Source: Tenodera sinensis (Eukaryota > Arthropoda > Insecta > Mantodea > Mantidae). Taken from it: a stretch of 64,000 nt of DNA. The number at the start of each line of letters is the position of its first letter. Positions within the stretch are counted from its first letter, which is position 1. The stretch covers positions 35,070,805-35,134,804 of the forward strand of contig CM060961.1 in the NCBI GenBank assembly GCA_030765045.1. Direction: 5' to 3'. Positions 1 through 11,546 of the stretch are shown in pieces. The notes beneath the pieces were generated by a model. It did not search any database. It had not been told where the DNA came from and was given only the letters and a program-made list of their open reading frames with translations. Made by a program: the position numbers and the translations under genes.

Positions 1-462
1 TTTACGATAAATATCAAGAACAAGAAGAACAGAAATTACGAGACCATCTACAACACTTTCAAAACATTTAGACACACAATAAAAACAAACACACACTAAA
101 AACCCTTAACATACAAAAACACACTACACATATAAAAAATAACAATGAGCCAAGCAGCAACATTAAAATAAAATAAAAACAAGCAAAAAACCTAGGATCT
201 TCTTTAGGCAGAAGCACATAAACGGAGCCATGGATGTGGAACACGGAAACCGACACAGACACACAAAATACACAAATCACAACACACTACACTACACAAC
301 GTCAACAAAAACACAATCAACACAAATACGCACCAAAGCCGAGGGAAATCCCAACCCGAAAAAGAAACAAATACCACACTAGGCTGAAGAGGGATTTCCC
401 TAAACAGCCCGGGCATGTTGTAAACATGCCCAAATAAACATTTTTCATTCATTCATTCATTC
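1..462 (+). mobile_element. 3' end of a CR1/L2-type non-LTR retrotransposon
   Basis: A frame that is open at the window edge (3-71, 22 codons, rich in Glu/Gln/Lys) stops at TAG 69-71 and may be the last codons of ORF2. A CA-rich, C-poor stretch follows, like a 3' UTR. Near the end lie an inverted repeat (GGGAAATCCC 343-352 with GGGATTTCCC 391-400) and a perfect 9-bp hairpin (GGGCATGTT 411-419, AACATGCCC 423-431, 3-nt loop). Then come AATAAA (433-438) and four CATT units (446-462). A terminal hairpin followed by a short tandem-repeat tail, not poly(A), is typical of CR1/L2 elements. No reverse-transcriptase domain lies inside the window, so the clade is inferred from the tail only. Confidence 0.5.
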
Positions 463-699
463 CAGCTCATGACAATATAAACCAAAGGGTAACTTATATG
501 TAGGGCTCCGATGTTTATATGTCATAATTTTTGTGGTTTTTCCCCATGGAAAATATAACCAAAGCAGAATTCTATCAATGGTGATTAAAATTATGCAATT
601 CTCATGGGTCGTATAAACTCATATTTTGACTTTTTTAATGGTTTATTGTAACCTTTTTCTGATTTTTACTTTCTTTACAACGTATAATAAAATGCAGGC

Positions 700-1265
700 A
701 CTGTTGTATGCTATGCAAACATTTGATGTCGAGATTTCACCGGAAATATGTTTGACGCCCCCTGAATCCAAAAAAAGCATTTTTAGAAAATGTGTGTGTG
801 TGTCTGTCAATCAGTCTGTGGACAGCATGACCCAAAAACGAAAAGTCGCTAAAAACTTGGTACTTAAGTTTAATGTCTTTCAGGGATGCGTTACGAAGAT
901 TTTGAAGAAAATTGCTTCACACTAATCTACCCTTTTCATGGGAAATTTTTCGGTTAAAAGGCCATATGTTTAAGAGATTTTTATGAAAAATGAAATGTTT
1001 ATCTTGAATTTTCTGGCTATAACCCTTGTAGTCGTATTTACTCTGGATGACTTTTGCACAACTGGTAAACCGTTAGAGATAGACCAAATCTTGCTGTAGC
1101 AAAAATGTAGATCTTGCTAAAACACACATTTAAAGTCGAAATAAATTTCTTTGTGGAGTGAACCATTTCGAATATATGGCTCGCTATTGGTATGCGTTTT
1201 GGAGAACTTATACTTTTGTCAAATGTGACGTCGTTATTTATTTTTATATGTTAATTGTGCCATAT
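700..1265 (+). repeat. Dispersed repeat family R, copy A
   Basis: Starts near the family's 5' signature (GATGTCGAGATTTCACCGG) and keeps the following blocks in order: the CCCCCTGAATC block, a short GT run, the ACCCAAAAACGAAAAGTCG block, TTCTGGCTATAACCC, the CTCTGGATGACTTTTGCA block and AACCATTTCG. The right part is truncated or diverged after about 1265. It encodes no recognisable protein. Confidence 0.75.
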
Positions 1266-2393
1266 TTTTGCCATATTTTTATACTTCTATTCCAGTTTTA
1301 CACAAGTGCTTACAGTCGTCCCAAAGACCAATTTTTCACGTTTTCTAATTCTTCTCTGTAGTATTTCTTAAAATTATCTTTCTTAGAAGTGTTAATTTTC
1401 CGCGAATTTGGAGGGTAAGCTGTATTGCATAGCAAGAGACAGGACAGGATGGACAGTTTAGTATGGCTGTTGTCAGGTTTTCTGCCAATGTCAATTGCTT
1501 CTATAATTAGAATTTTCATAAATGTAGTTGTTCATTTTTGAAATCTATAAAATATATGTAATTTGCTGTTGTAATTTTTCTTTCTGATCATCTCCAAAAT
1601 GTGAAATTTATTTCATTCTGTGCAGAAGTAAGAGTTAGCTCTGTTTTAGCAATGAAATAAATTAAAGAGATAATAAAATTAATATTATTTAAGTATTTAG
1701 AAGACTTCGGTCATGTTTATCGTCATATTTTCTAATTTTTGTCGCTCATAAGTACTTGATTTTTAGGTCATAGACATCCGAGCCGTACTTATGTGGAATC
1801 AAAAACGTGTTAAGACTATCTAGGTGAGGTGCCGATTTTGACCTTCCTCGATCAACAGCACTTCAACTCCTGCTCATTACACTTCCCCTTGGCATGAATA
1901 CCAGAGAGGGAAGATACTCACAGAGTGTTGTAATGTGCTAAATGGAGGCAGACTATGATTCCAGGAAGCCACACTGAAGCACTGAAAAATATGCTTTAAA
2001 TTCTGAGCTACCTAATTACCATGGAATTGCATATTACCAAATTATAGCCTCAATAGAGCCTTTGAGGGTGGAATTGGGTCTGAAGTTTGAATTGGGTATG
2101 GGATCAATATTTTGCACACTTAAGGGTGTTTGTTATAAGCTACCATACAATGTTACAGCATAATTTTGTGGGAATTAATTATTCAATTTGTCCACAGTGC
2201 GAAAATACCTTAATATTCAACATTCTCCATGGGCATCTAAACCAAAATATCACAACAATTTTATTGTTTTATGAACTCTGCCCAACAAACACAATCAATC
2301 TCTGTTAGGAAGAAAAAAAATATTATTTTTAAAGTAGCTAATTTCTTTGCTTTAATGAATTTCGAAAATATTTTTGAAAACATTTTTTTGTGT
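1266..2393. other. Unassigned AT-rich stretch
   Basis: I see no conserved coding frame, tRNA-like box or terminal repeat here. The short open frames in it have no family signature. Confidence 0.5.
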
Positions 2394-2480
2394 CTAATCC
2401 CCATGCCGGTACCGGGGATCGAACCCAGGTCCTCCGCGCCAGAGGCAGGCGCACTGCCATTGCGCTCCGGAGGCGGTGTC
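2394..2480 (-). repeat. tRNA-derived SINE head (family S2, truncated)
   Basis: On the minus strand the sequence resembles a tRNA: an A-box-like GAGCGCAATGGCAGTGCG and a strong B box GGTTCGATCCCC, followed by GGTACCGGCATGGGGATT. It matches the head of the complete SINE at 40129-40479 almost base for base, but the GC-rich body is missing, so this is a truncated or very short copy. Confidence 0.7.
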
Positions 2481-2592
2481 ATGGAGTAGATAGTGTATTA
2501 AAAATGTAAAGTCGAGGAAAACCAATTTTTCTGCACACATACATCATGATAATGAGTAACTATCTCTTTGTCACACCTTTCCTTTTGAAGCT

Positions 2593-3150
2593 GTCAGTTT
2601 GTCAGGAGGTACTATTACTAACAGAATTGTTGACCTGGAGGAACAGTTAATATACCAATTAAAGAGCGTTGTTCGTTTTTCCCTTGCCATGGACGAAACC
2701 ACCAATAACAGTTGCTGTGTTTGTTAGGGTGTAGATGGAGAATAATCTGTGTTCGAGAAGTTGGACGTTCTCCCAAACTTTGAAGCTATCTTCATCACTG
2801 CCTCGAACACATCTTCACCGCAGTTAACACACTGTGTGAAAGAATTCACGCAAAAATTAAAAGTGTGACAAAGACACATAAAACAGAATAAACTGCACCA
2901 TTTTCCATCTTTAAAATCTGTATTGAAGGATGTACTGAATAATACGAAACAAAAATACATTACTGTACTAGAGTAGTTATTAGAAGTGTTCTCAGCAAAA
3001 TGTTTAGACGTGCAAGCTTTAGACAACGACTGTAGGCTTTTCGAAAATCCATTTACGTATGATCCTTTGAGGGTCCACGATGAACTGCAATTGGAATTAC
3101 TTAACCTTCAAAACAACACACCATTGCGCAGCTCAGTAAAACTTGGTTAA
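2593..3150 (+). pseudogene. hAT transposase fossil (GTF2IRD2/ZBED-like group)
   Basis: Two short coding islands lie in the right order. The first (2593-2724, stopped by TAG 2725-2727) contains the SLSGGTITNRI segment and then FSLAMDETTNNS, which matches the catalytic LALDEST-type block of domesticated hAT proteins. The second (3022-3147, TAA 3148-3150) contains ENPFTYDP and LQLELLNLQNNTPL, the hAT block that precedes the dimerisation domain. The roughly 300 bp between them has stops in every frame and most of the catalytic core is gone. A TTGCCAGCCCTAG sequence near 3498-3510 resembles a hAT terminal inverted repeat and may be the right end. It is certainly non-functional. Confidence 0.65.
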
Positions 3151-3510
3151 CTATCGTGTGACGAAACAAAACAAAGGTAACACACATGTAATCTGCTTTT
3201 GTCAACTTCAGGTTTGACAAGTCAGTAATGTGGTGAGAGTGCGATTTCCCATACAATGTCTTGCATTGTTGCTGCATACTTCACTCACATTTTCTAGTGT
3301 CATTAACCCTCTTTGTGCGTTGCTAGCCAACTCTTGAGTTCAAAAGCATGTACTTGATTACGCCGCAAACGACGTTTCACCTGAAACCCGAATGCCGACA
3401 CTGTGACACACGACCCTTCTCTGTTTACCTGCCGGATGGACGGAAACAGGGAGGGGTGATTGTAGGGGTAAAAAGTTTCACACTTCGAGTGCGTCTCTTG
3501 CCAGCCCTAG

Positions 3511-5004
3511 ATTAAGATTCCAAAGCCGAGATCTGAAAGTGAAGCCTAAAGTGCAGACATGTTTATGCTACGGTCTTCCAGCTGTTAGGAGCTGCCTGGA
3601 AGAGAATCTGCAGACGGGATATTAAAAGGAAAGGAAAGAAAAGAAAAACCACCTATGTGACAGCCGGTCAGCCTTAATACCTTGCAAGCGCAACAGCGCA
3701 AACGGCCCTTTGCAAAAGAGTGGAACTTCCTTCCACTGTGTATAGCCATTATTTTAATTTTATTATTGCTAAACCGAGCAATACACATGAACGCGGGTTG
3801 CTCAAAACAATTCCTCAACAGCAGGATATTTGCAGTCCAACTTGCTGCTTGAACGGTTCAAAGAGAAATTACGTGCATACCTCAAACAGCTGCAGTATAC
3901 TCTCTTTATCGCAAGGCCCCTGGGAAAGCAATTACATTGAAAGCCAACTGTAATGATAAAGCACACAATTTTATTATCAGCAAAGTGAATGTGAGTGTTC
4001 ATGTTCAACCATGTAGAAATAAAAGAAATTGCAGTTGCTTGTGGCTGTGAGAGGTTAAGCTTTAATATAAAGGAATAACAATAGCATAAGAAATTAGTGG
4101 TGAAGTGAGGCTTTATTACAAAAATAGTCTACATAGTTAAAGTAAAATGAATGAGTCTTTGTTATAGTTTGTGTTAAGGTATGAGCTTCTTTTCTAAGCC
4201 CTCATAATAAAATGCATCCCGAAGGCATTGATAAATTGTTCGCAAGTCTTATAAACAGCAACGGCTAGGAAAAATATTGCATAAGGAGTTTGAAATAATA
4301 TATTAAGTGTGAAGGTTTCTATAGAATAAGGCTGGTTACAAATAGTTTAAAAGAACGAATTATTAATAAGCTTTACCAAGAAACAGAAGGGTTAGCTTGG
4401 ATGAGAACATGTACAATATTTCTAAAATGATAAAAAGGCAGGATAAAGCAATATGTGAATTGTGTGGGGAGCGAGATAGATGCAGGTTTAAGGGCGTTCA
4501 ACTACATGGTCATCAACAAAAGCCTGATATAAACTTCAATCCAAAATATAATTACTATTAAAAGGAAAATATATAAATATAAAAACAGAATGGCAAAAGC
4601 CAGAATTAAAATAAAGTGATAAAGATATGAAAAGAGCATAAAGAATAGATATTAAAGTTTCAAATCCTCAAACTTACGTTACACTCCGCTAAAAACTATC
4701 AACCGCTGTTTTGACGTCCGGATCGCTCATTTTCAAATGATTATTTGCATTCCTAATGTACCTTTCGGTAATGCGGAAATAATTATGAGCATAGAACTTG
4801 AAACATCCTGATTCCCCAGTTTTACTTTGTGTGGTTACCTGATTGGTACTAGAGAACAACTTACGTGAGCGAGTAGCTACCCTTAAGCACCCATAAGTTG
4901 TGCCTACGAGTTGAAACAGCAACTGCACTTGAGTATTTGTTATGAATCTAACAGTTAATGCCAGAAATTTTAAACCACTGGATTATTATGGGGACACAAT
5001 TACT
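3511..5004. other. Unassigned stretch with one unrecognised small frame
   Basis: A 79-codon minus-strand frame at 4928-4689 has a non-random C-terminal half (ESGCFKFYAHNYFRI, then NNHLKMSDPDVK), but I do not recognise a family. The rest shows no gene or repeat that I can name. Confidence 0.3.
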
Positions 5005-5445
5005 ATTATGGCTTTTGCCTAACTGGTAGGCAAACCGGAAGACCATGTCTGACTATATAAAAACTGTACATCTCTCTAAAGCATAAGTTATGTCCAAAGG
5101 CATTTTTTTGTGGAGTAAACCATTTCGGAGATATTTCTTGTTATTTGTGTGAGTTATGGAATACTTAAACTTTAGTCAAATGGGAGATTGGTATTAATTG
5201 TTATGTCTTAGCCGTGCAAAGAGAAAGGAAAGCAGAAGCTTTAAAATATTTGACTATCGCCCAAAACCTAGTGTATTCTCATATTCCCTTTGCCTCTATA
5301 AGAAACTCAGTTGTAAAATAATTTCTGCAAATGTTTATCTCAACTAAGATGAAGAAGATAAAGCAATAATAGTTTGTAACAATAGTTAGTACAAAAGTAG
5401 ACAAAGTCATGTGAGATTAGAGTTTTCATATTAAGAAGTCTCATT
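5005..5445 (+). repeat. Dispersed repeat family R, copy B (3' half)
   Basis: Holds the right-hand blocks of the family: ACCATTTCGGAGATAT, TTTGTGTGAGTT, GTGCAAAGAGAA, TTTGACTATCGC, AATGTTTATCTCAACTAA and GTTAGTACAAAAGTAGA. The left half is absent. Confidence 0.75.
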
Positions 5446-6214
5446 AAAATTGTTTAAGGAAGTAATAGTAAACTTGAATTGAGGAGCTTTCTGCAGAAAC
5501 AGCCAATGGAGCAATATGGCGTTTTGAGGTATTTGCAGTCAACTATTTAGCACATGTATTACTTTCAGATTTTTGGTATGAATGAACGTTTTAATAATAT
5601 ATTACTAAATGTTTTAAGGAGAAATAATACTATCTTTAAAATATAAGGATGATACTAAATCGACGTATGGGCCCTTTTCCATAAACCAATAATTAGTGGT
5701 TTTAAACATAAGTTTAAAACTTTATGTTACGGACTTGAGGTTTTAGTTTCAAAAAACCATAGTATCAAACCAAAACCAGATGTTAGTCCATACATTTGAA
5801 ACAATCACGAACATCAGTTTCTTTGAATATCTTTTTATCTCTTGGATGCTGTATTTCTGTTTTAAGATGTGAAGTATTCATATATCACATGTATGTACGT
5901 ATAGATATTAAATTATTGTTGTTATTTTGTTTGTTGAAGAATAGGCAGACATTCATACGAATGCAGCACGACAAAATTCTGTTTTTGTACAGCAAATACT
6001 AGTAAATTTACTGTAAATAACTTCCTGCTTAGAAGCAGCTGTTTCGACAAGCTTGTGTGCTCTTTGGTTTCTCGATTGTTCTGAATGTCCAGGAGCGACA
6101 GATGTGAGTCTTGATATTGTTAACAGCTGGTTTCATATTGTAAATGTTGTCTATTGAGTAAAGCGCAGCTGAATTATCACTAAAAATCCCAAACATGTTT
6201 GCTGCCTCTACTAC
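5446..6214. other. Unassigned stretch with a palindromic core
   Basis: A perfect 9-bp inverted repeat, GTTTTAAAC (5699-5707) and GTTTAAAAC (5712-5720) with a 4-nt loop, sits just after GGGCCCTTTTCCATAAACC near 5669. It may be one end of a MITE, but I found no partner terminus. Confidence 0.25.
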
Positions 6215-6590
6215 GTTTAGTAAGTAAGGGAAGTATTGTATTCGGCACAAAAATTCGATGTCGAGATTTCACCGAAAATATATGTTTTGAGATCCCCGTG
6301 ATTCCAAGAAAAAGACGCACTCGTGTGTGTGGGGGTGGGGGTGTTGGGCGTGATATGTTTATGGCGAATGAAATGAAGACTTTGAATTTTCTGCCTATAA
6401 CTCATGTAGTCTTCTTCACTCTTGATGACTTAAGAATAGCTGGTAAGACGCAAGTGATACACCAAATCTTACTATACAAAAAATATTGATTTCGTTAAAT
6501 CACACAACTTATTTCATATTCATTTTCTTTGTGGACTTTACCATTTCTGAGATATTACTTTTTATTACTTTCACGTTTCAAGATCTTGTA
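6215..6590 (+). repeat. Dispersed repeat family R, copy C
   Basis: Begins with the family's left end (GTAAGTAAGGGAAGTATTGT) and passes through the CGATGTCGAGATTTCACCG block to the TTTCTGAGATATTAC block. Compared with full copies, the stretch between the GT run and the TTGAATTTTCTGCCTATAAC block is deleted. Confidence 0.75.
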
Positions 6591-7044
6591 TCTTTCTTTA
6601 ATTGGAATCACTATTATTCCTTTTTTCCTTTCTCCTTTCGTTTTTTCATCGCAAGCGTTTGTTACATCTGAATGCGTTTCTGAAAACATAACACTCAAAT
6701 TTTTGGTTACATTCAATTACGAATATAAAAATCTGTAGTAAGGCAATTAAAGGTATATTTTGGGAGCTGTGCATCAGAGAATTGAACTTCGAGGGATTAC
6801 CGTTCTACGAGATATATTAGACTGCCCCATTTAAGCCTCATTTGTTATAATACTGTGTTCATTTGTTCCTACTATTCGTTTCCTATTATGTTCCAAGGCT
6901 TTGCACTGTGCGTTGTGACAAACGAACCAGCTTTAAGTTTAATCTCAGGGAATCCTTTACAGTGAAAACAGTCAAGGTGATTGCGAGTTTTGTTAGCCAA
7001 AATCATGATATATCTAGTGATATGAAAAATATTCAGCACATAAG

Positions 7045-7240
7045 TAACTCGGTGAAGCTAAACTACCCTTTACAAGGACAATTTTTCAAAAATTTTGATT
7101 TCAAAATGGCTATAACAATTTTGATTAGTATGACATGATTAAGATATTTTTCTAACAAATGAGATGTATATTTTGAATTTTCTGGCTATAGCCCATGTAG
7201 TCCTCATTACCTTTGATGACTTTTGAATAATTGCAATTTC
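7045..7240 (+). repeat. Dispersed repeat family R, copy D (internal fragment)
   Basis: Contains only the middle: CTAAACTACCCTTTACA, ATTTTGATT, AATGGCTATAAC, TTGAATTTTCTGGCTATAGC and TTGATGACTTTTGAATAA. Confidence 0.65.
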
Positions 7241-7497
7241 CAGCAATGGTATACGTCAGCCTGGCAACACGAAGGGCAGATTCCAACATTGGGTTCTGTT
7301 TGTGCACGTGCATAACTGACCCATTTCTATAACAGCTTCATTGAAATTCCACACGTGCACTTCGAAGACTACATACGTGCAATGTTAATCGAGTACACAA
7401 GATTTGCTATGCAGAATCACACGAGAGGTTGGGACACTGTTGAATATAATAGAAAATACTAGTTGGAGAGAGAGAGAGAATCAGACTGAAAACTTCA

Positions 7498-7578
7498 ATG
7501 CCATAGTCGGGATTTCAACCCCGGATCTTGCAGTCTCCCTGCAGTTGCTCTAACACTGAGGTACCACGACAACGTGCC
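7498..7578 (-). repeat. tRNA-like SINE head
   Basis: On the minus strand TACCTCAGTGTTAGAGCA (A-box-like) is followed at tRNA spacing by GGGGTTGAAATCCCG (B-box-like). No acceptor stem forms and there is no clear body, so it is a relic of a Pol III-derived retroposon and not a tRNA gene. Confidence 0.5.
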
Positions 7579-7644
7579 AGCGTGACATTAAATACTATCC
7601 CTGTAAACCACTAGGAGATCATAAATTCATATGATATAACACAT

Positions 7645-7930
7645 TCTTAGGAAGTGTGAGGGGATGTACGAAAAGAGACCTAATAACAAATGAAAGTATA
7701 AGAAAAGAGTTGGGAATTTTTAATATAAATGACAAGCTAAAATGTTACAAACAAAAGTGGAAGAAACATGTCGAAAGAATACCACATACTAGATTTCGTA
7801 AACAAATAATGCATTATCATCCTAAAGGCAGCAGATCGGTGAGCAGACCCAGGAAAACGATGGCTGGAGTGCTTTGAAGGCGGAACAGGCACTTGACTGC
7901 CTATGCCTTGAAGTGGAGAAGAAGAAGAAG
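7645..7930 (+). pseudogene. C-terminal fragment of a non-LTR endonuclease/reverse transcriptase
   Basis: The frame at 7656-7877 (73 codons) reads GCTKRDLITNESIRKELGIF, then KWKKHVERIP and HPKGSRSVSRPRK. This is the characteristic tail behind the RT domain of a common insect non-LTR group: a basic domain, the WxxHxxR block and the PKGxRxxxRPRK motif. The continuing sequence EAEQALDCL-like to about 7925 also fits after a frameshift. RT and endonuclease are absent, as expected of a 5'-truncated LINE copy. A second copy of the same region is at 32520-32960. Confidence 0.65.
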
Positions 7931-8109
7931 ACTGCCACAGCTCATACAGCCAATCTTTCGATGAGAACAATTGAAAGTGTATTTCAGGACAGTCCCCCGA
8001 CCTATCCACCTGCATTTTGTATTTCTGGGTTAAGTTAAAGTATAAAGTGCACAAGACAAACCCACACACCAGGGAAAAATTAAAATATCGATCAGGAAAT
8101 TGCCTGCAT

Positions 8110-8350
8110 TTCTCAACGTGAACTACGGCGAGTGATGGATAGTTTCCTAAAGAGGTACCAAAAATGTATGGGCAACGATGGTGGCCAGTTTCAGAATTTT
8201 CTGTAATTATATTGGTAAGTAAAGCGTCTAAAAGTAGTTTTAAAAATTTTGCATGGTTTTATGCGCGCTGTTCTGACAGCGACGAGCGCCGAGGACCCGT
8301 ACAGACAAAACACAGAGCAGCCGGCTCAGTCTTTTGGATCACCCGTTACA
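8110..8350 (+). repeat. Dispersed repeat family Q, copy 1
   Basis: Shares TCTCAACGTGAACTACGGCG, AGTGATGGATA, TTTCCTAAAGAGGTA, GGCCAGTTTCAG, CAGACAAAACACA and TTTTGGATCA with 56444-56665, in the same orientation and order. Identity in the outer blocks is high; the middle has indels. It encodes nothing recognisable. Confidence 0.7.
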
Positions 8351-9190
8351 TTTTATTTCTCTTTGGCCTATCTATTAGGATAATGCTAATAAAAACCATG
8401 CACATTTAAGCCAAATGAAGCTAAACATGGGAACGAAGGAAAAATGAAATTTTAAAAAAATAAACACAAGCACACAAATAGAGGGTGTTCTGCCAGGGTG
8501 CACGTCTAATGGACAGTTAACATTGCTCAATCTTAGTATCAAATGCTCAACTATTACATATTTATGATATGTATGCCTCTAGGAACACAAGTGGTGTGTT
8601 ATGCAAATCTCGCGCTGAACTCGGAAATAGTTAATTATGCTGTTATGTTTTATGAAACTCATCTCCGAAGCCTTGTATCAGATTATGCATGAGCAGTCAT
8701 GCAGGATCAAGTTTCATCTTGATGAAGTGTAATTAGCATGCAACGTAACTAAATTAACACTCAAGATATACTGAAAACGCAAATTATATAAGATAGCAAC
8801 GACTAAAATAGCTCCTTAATTCAGTTTTTTTAACGATTACAGCAAAGTTACGTAAGTGGAAATAATTTGACAATACCAAAAAGTGGATAATTTTGATTGT
8901 CTGGGACATAGTACACTGTGTCCCATATACACCGTCCCTACTGCTTCACGGGGCATTTTACCAACCTTCTCAGATGGCGCGTACATAGCAGGGAGGGGGT
9001 TGTGTGAAGCCCTTAATTTTCGCTCAAGCAGTGTTACATGTTAGAAATCTAGAAATAGTTTTTAGGTGAAAATATTTTTGAATTATATCTCATAAATATT
9101 CTATAAACGAATTATTTTGGACAAACATATTTTCCTGTCTGTTATTTTTATAAGTGATTTCTTTAGGAATACCTTCACAAGGGCGGTCAA
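8351..9190. other. Unassigned stretch
   Basis: No coding frame, repeat signature or RNA gene that I can support. Confidence 0.5.
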
Positions 9191-9868
9191 AGCAGTTGCA
9201 TGAATGAATGTTTATTTCCCATCTCTCACAATTACACATAATACCAATAATATAATTTATTACCCTCTCTTGCAATGCCTATTTTAACTCTTCCCCTTAT
9301 AATTAACATTCCGTTATAAAATGGGGAAATGTATTGTTACTTTTAATTTTCAACTTTCTTTCTGCCACCGATGTGGTTTAACCTAAATTCTACTAAGTTT
9401 AAGCTTGCTCAGTTTTTCCAATCCTCCAAGTTCTGCAAAACTCATTGAGGTCCTCTCTCCTGTACTTCAATATAATTAAGATTAGCTTTCTTTTTCTTTC
9501 TCGCAGTTTTCCAGTGGAATTAGGCTCCTTTTGCGCTCCTTAACCTGTTGCTTTACTTTTGCTTTAAATTTAATGGAAACATTTATTGAAACAGATGCAA
9601 ATAAGACGAAATTCAGACATTTGTCATAGTATGAGACCAAAGTTTGTAGAAGTCTGCCGCCGTAATTGGAACCAATGTGTGACAGCGTTTTTGTCATTCT
9701 GAAAATGTAGACACTGACTGGGTAGGAACTTCTCGAGGTGCAGGGAAAGATAGAATCACTCGAAGCAAGGATGTGACTATAGGATGGATAATTAAACCAC
9801 TTCCAGAAGTTGTCTAGTTGTGTGTAGCCAAGCGTTATCATGCACAAGACAACACCAGCACTAAGCAT
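9191..9868 (-). pseudogene. Possible minus-strand non-LTR 3' end with unrecognised frame
   Basis: On the minus strand the sequence ends with GGGAAATAAACATTCATTCAT (9220-9199), the same AATAAA plus CATT-repeat ending as the element at 1-462. About 260 bp upstream a 128-codon frame (9868-9482) ends with a basic FKAKVKQQVKERKR segment, which would suit the C-terminus of a LINE ORF2. No catalytic motif is present in the frame, so the link is an inference. Confidence 0.3.
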
Positions 9869-10335
9869 ACCGCGCCACTTGTTCTGAATGAAGCTATGAT
9901 CTTACATTCATAGACTTCACTTCATACTCGGCGGGAACTGTAAACAGAAGCTCCAACTTCAACCACTACAGTGATATAGAGAACTCCGGAAATTGTGCTA
10001 GCGTAGGATACACCCCACATCATTACTATTATTATATAAACAGTTGCCGTACGCAACAAGCGGTTTGCTACCTGTGGTAAACACTCTGTGGATGTATCTC
10101 ATGCAAAGTTTCAAATAGATCCCAACTAAAATGCAACACTTGGAGCATTTTCAATGATACAATCTTTATAGTAAACCTAAGATTTACTAAGTTTTATCTG
10201 AATTAGAATTGTCCAGCAGCATACATACGGTAAATGGTAGCACCAGTTAGATTTCAATGTGCTTTTGTTTGCTGGCAATATTAGGACCAAAGTTCACACG
10301 TAGAAATAAAAAAAATGAGTTTACTGATTTTTGAG
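9869..10335. other. Unassigned stretch, flank of the I-like element
   Basis: No gene or repeat recognised. The bases just left of 10336 are the 3' flank of the I-like element; I did not find an exact duplicate of them near 16 kb. Confidence 0.4.
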
Positions 10336-10463
10336 TTTTTTTTTTTTTGTAAATATTTATTTAAGGTCGTTTTGACAGCACGGTCTTATCACGACCATAC
10401 ATAGTAATACATTGTGGATATTAACTTACAATTATACATACACATATTACATTATGTTGACAT

Positions 10464-11546
10464 TTACAGTAAATTTGAAAGTTTTATGTTCTTCATAAAC
10501 TGTAGAGTCTTGCTGATCATATTCGGTGTATTGACTGCATGATGAAGACTGGAAATGCCGGCTTGCTGTCTATATCTGCTGAATTGTGGGCAATCTATAA
10601 GGATGTGGTGGATGGTTAGAGGAATATCACAGTTGGCACAATTTGGAGGTTGGTCCTTGGTGAGGAGATGACTGTGTGTTAGTTTGGAGTGTCCAATTCT
10701 AAGCCGAGTGATGTTAACTTGATCTCTTCTTTTCAGTCTTTGGAGATGCAGAAAAGGTTTTGTACAGCCTGAGCGAGCTTCATGGAGTTTACTGCTAACT
10801 GATGACCATGTCTGTATCCATTTTTGCATGTACATATGTTTAGTACCGTTGATGATGTCTTGATGTGGAGAAACGATCGAGGCATCACTGACGGGATGTT
10901 TAGCTGCCTCTTTTGCAGCTTCATCTGCAGTTTCATTGCCTGTTATGCCAACGTGAGAGGGAGTCCATACAAAGGATACCTTTTTATCGGTCTTATTTAT
11001 ATTGTGACACAAAAGTCGAATTTCATAGATTAGTGCATGGTTTGGCTCGGAGTTTTGTATGGCAAGTAGTACACTTAAGGAATCAGTGTATATGGTGCAG
11101 TGACTTTTAACGGATGAATTGGTTATATATAGAAGCGCTTCCTTAATAGCGAATGCTTCACAGGAGAAAGTGCTAAACAGGCGAGCTAAACTGTAGAGCA
11201 TTGTTTGATCAGGATACACAATTGCACATCCTCTTCCCTCTTTAGATGCTGATCCATCAGTGAAAATTTTCGTGTTAGAGTTATGTTCATCCAGTAAAGA
11301 ACTCCACGTTTGTTTAAGTATACAAGAAGGAGTTTGAAGCTTCAAATGAGATGAAAGACTGGTATCAACTGGTGGACTTTGTATCTGCCAGTAGGGTGTG
11401 GAGCAATTAATATAGCTGGGTTGGATCATAGAAATTGTTACATTTATTTCTTTCAAGTATTGGAGAATTCTAATGTGAAATGGACTTCTGTGTCGTTCTG
11501 TTTGCATCTGACAAGCTTTATGCAGTGGATATGCATTTGATGACAT
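10464..11546 (-). pseudogene. I-like element ORF2: RNase H and C-terminal zinc region
   Basis: The 360-codon frame carries a complete type-I RNase H signature: TDGSASKEGRG (first Asp), CEAFAIKEAL (Glu), YTDSLSVLLAI (second Asp) and VWTPSHVGITGNETAD (His and last Asp). RNase H would remove the RNA strand during target-primed reverse transcription. Behind it is a C-x2-C, HH, C cluster (NCANCDIPL, then HHILIDCPQF), as is usual at the end of such ORF2 proteins. The first ~30 codons repeat the end of the RT frame in another phase, which marks a frameshift at 11546-11453. It is non-functional as part of a broken ORF2. Confidence 0.85.
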
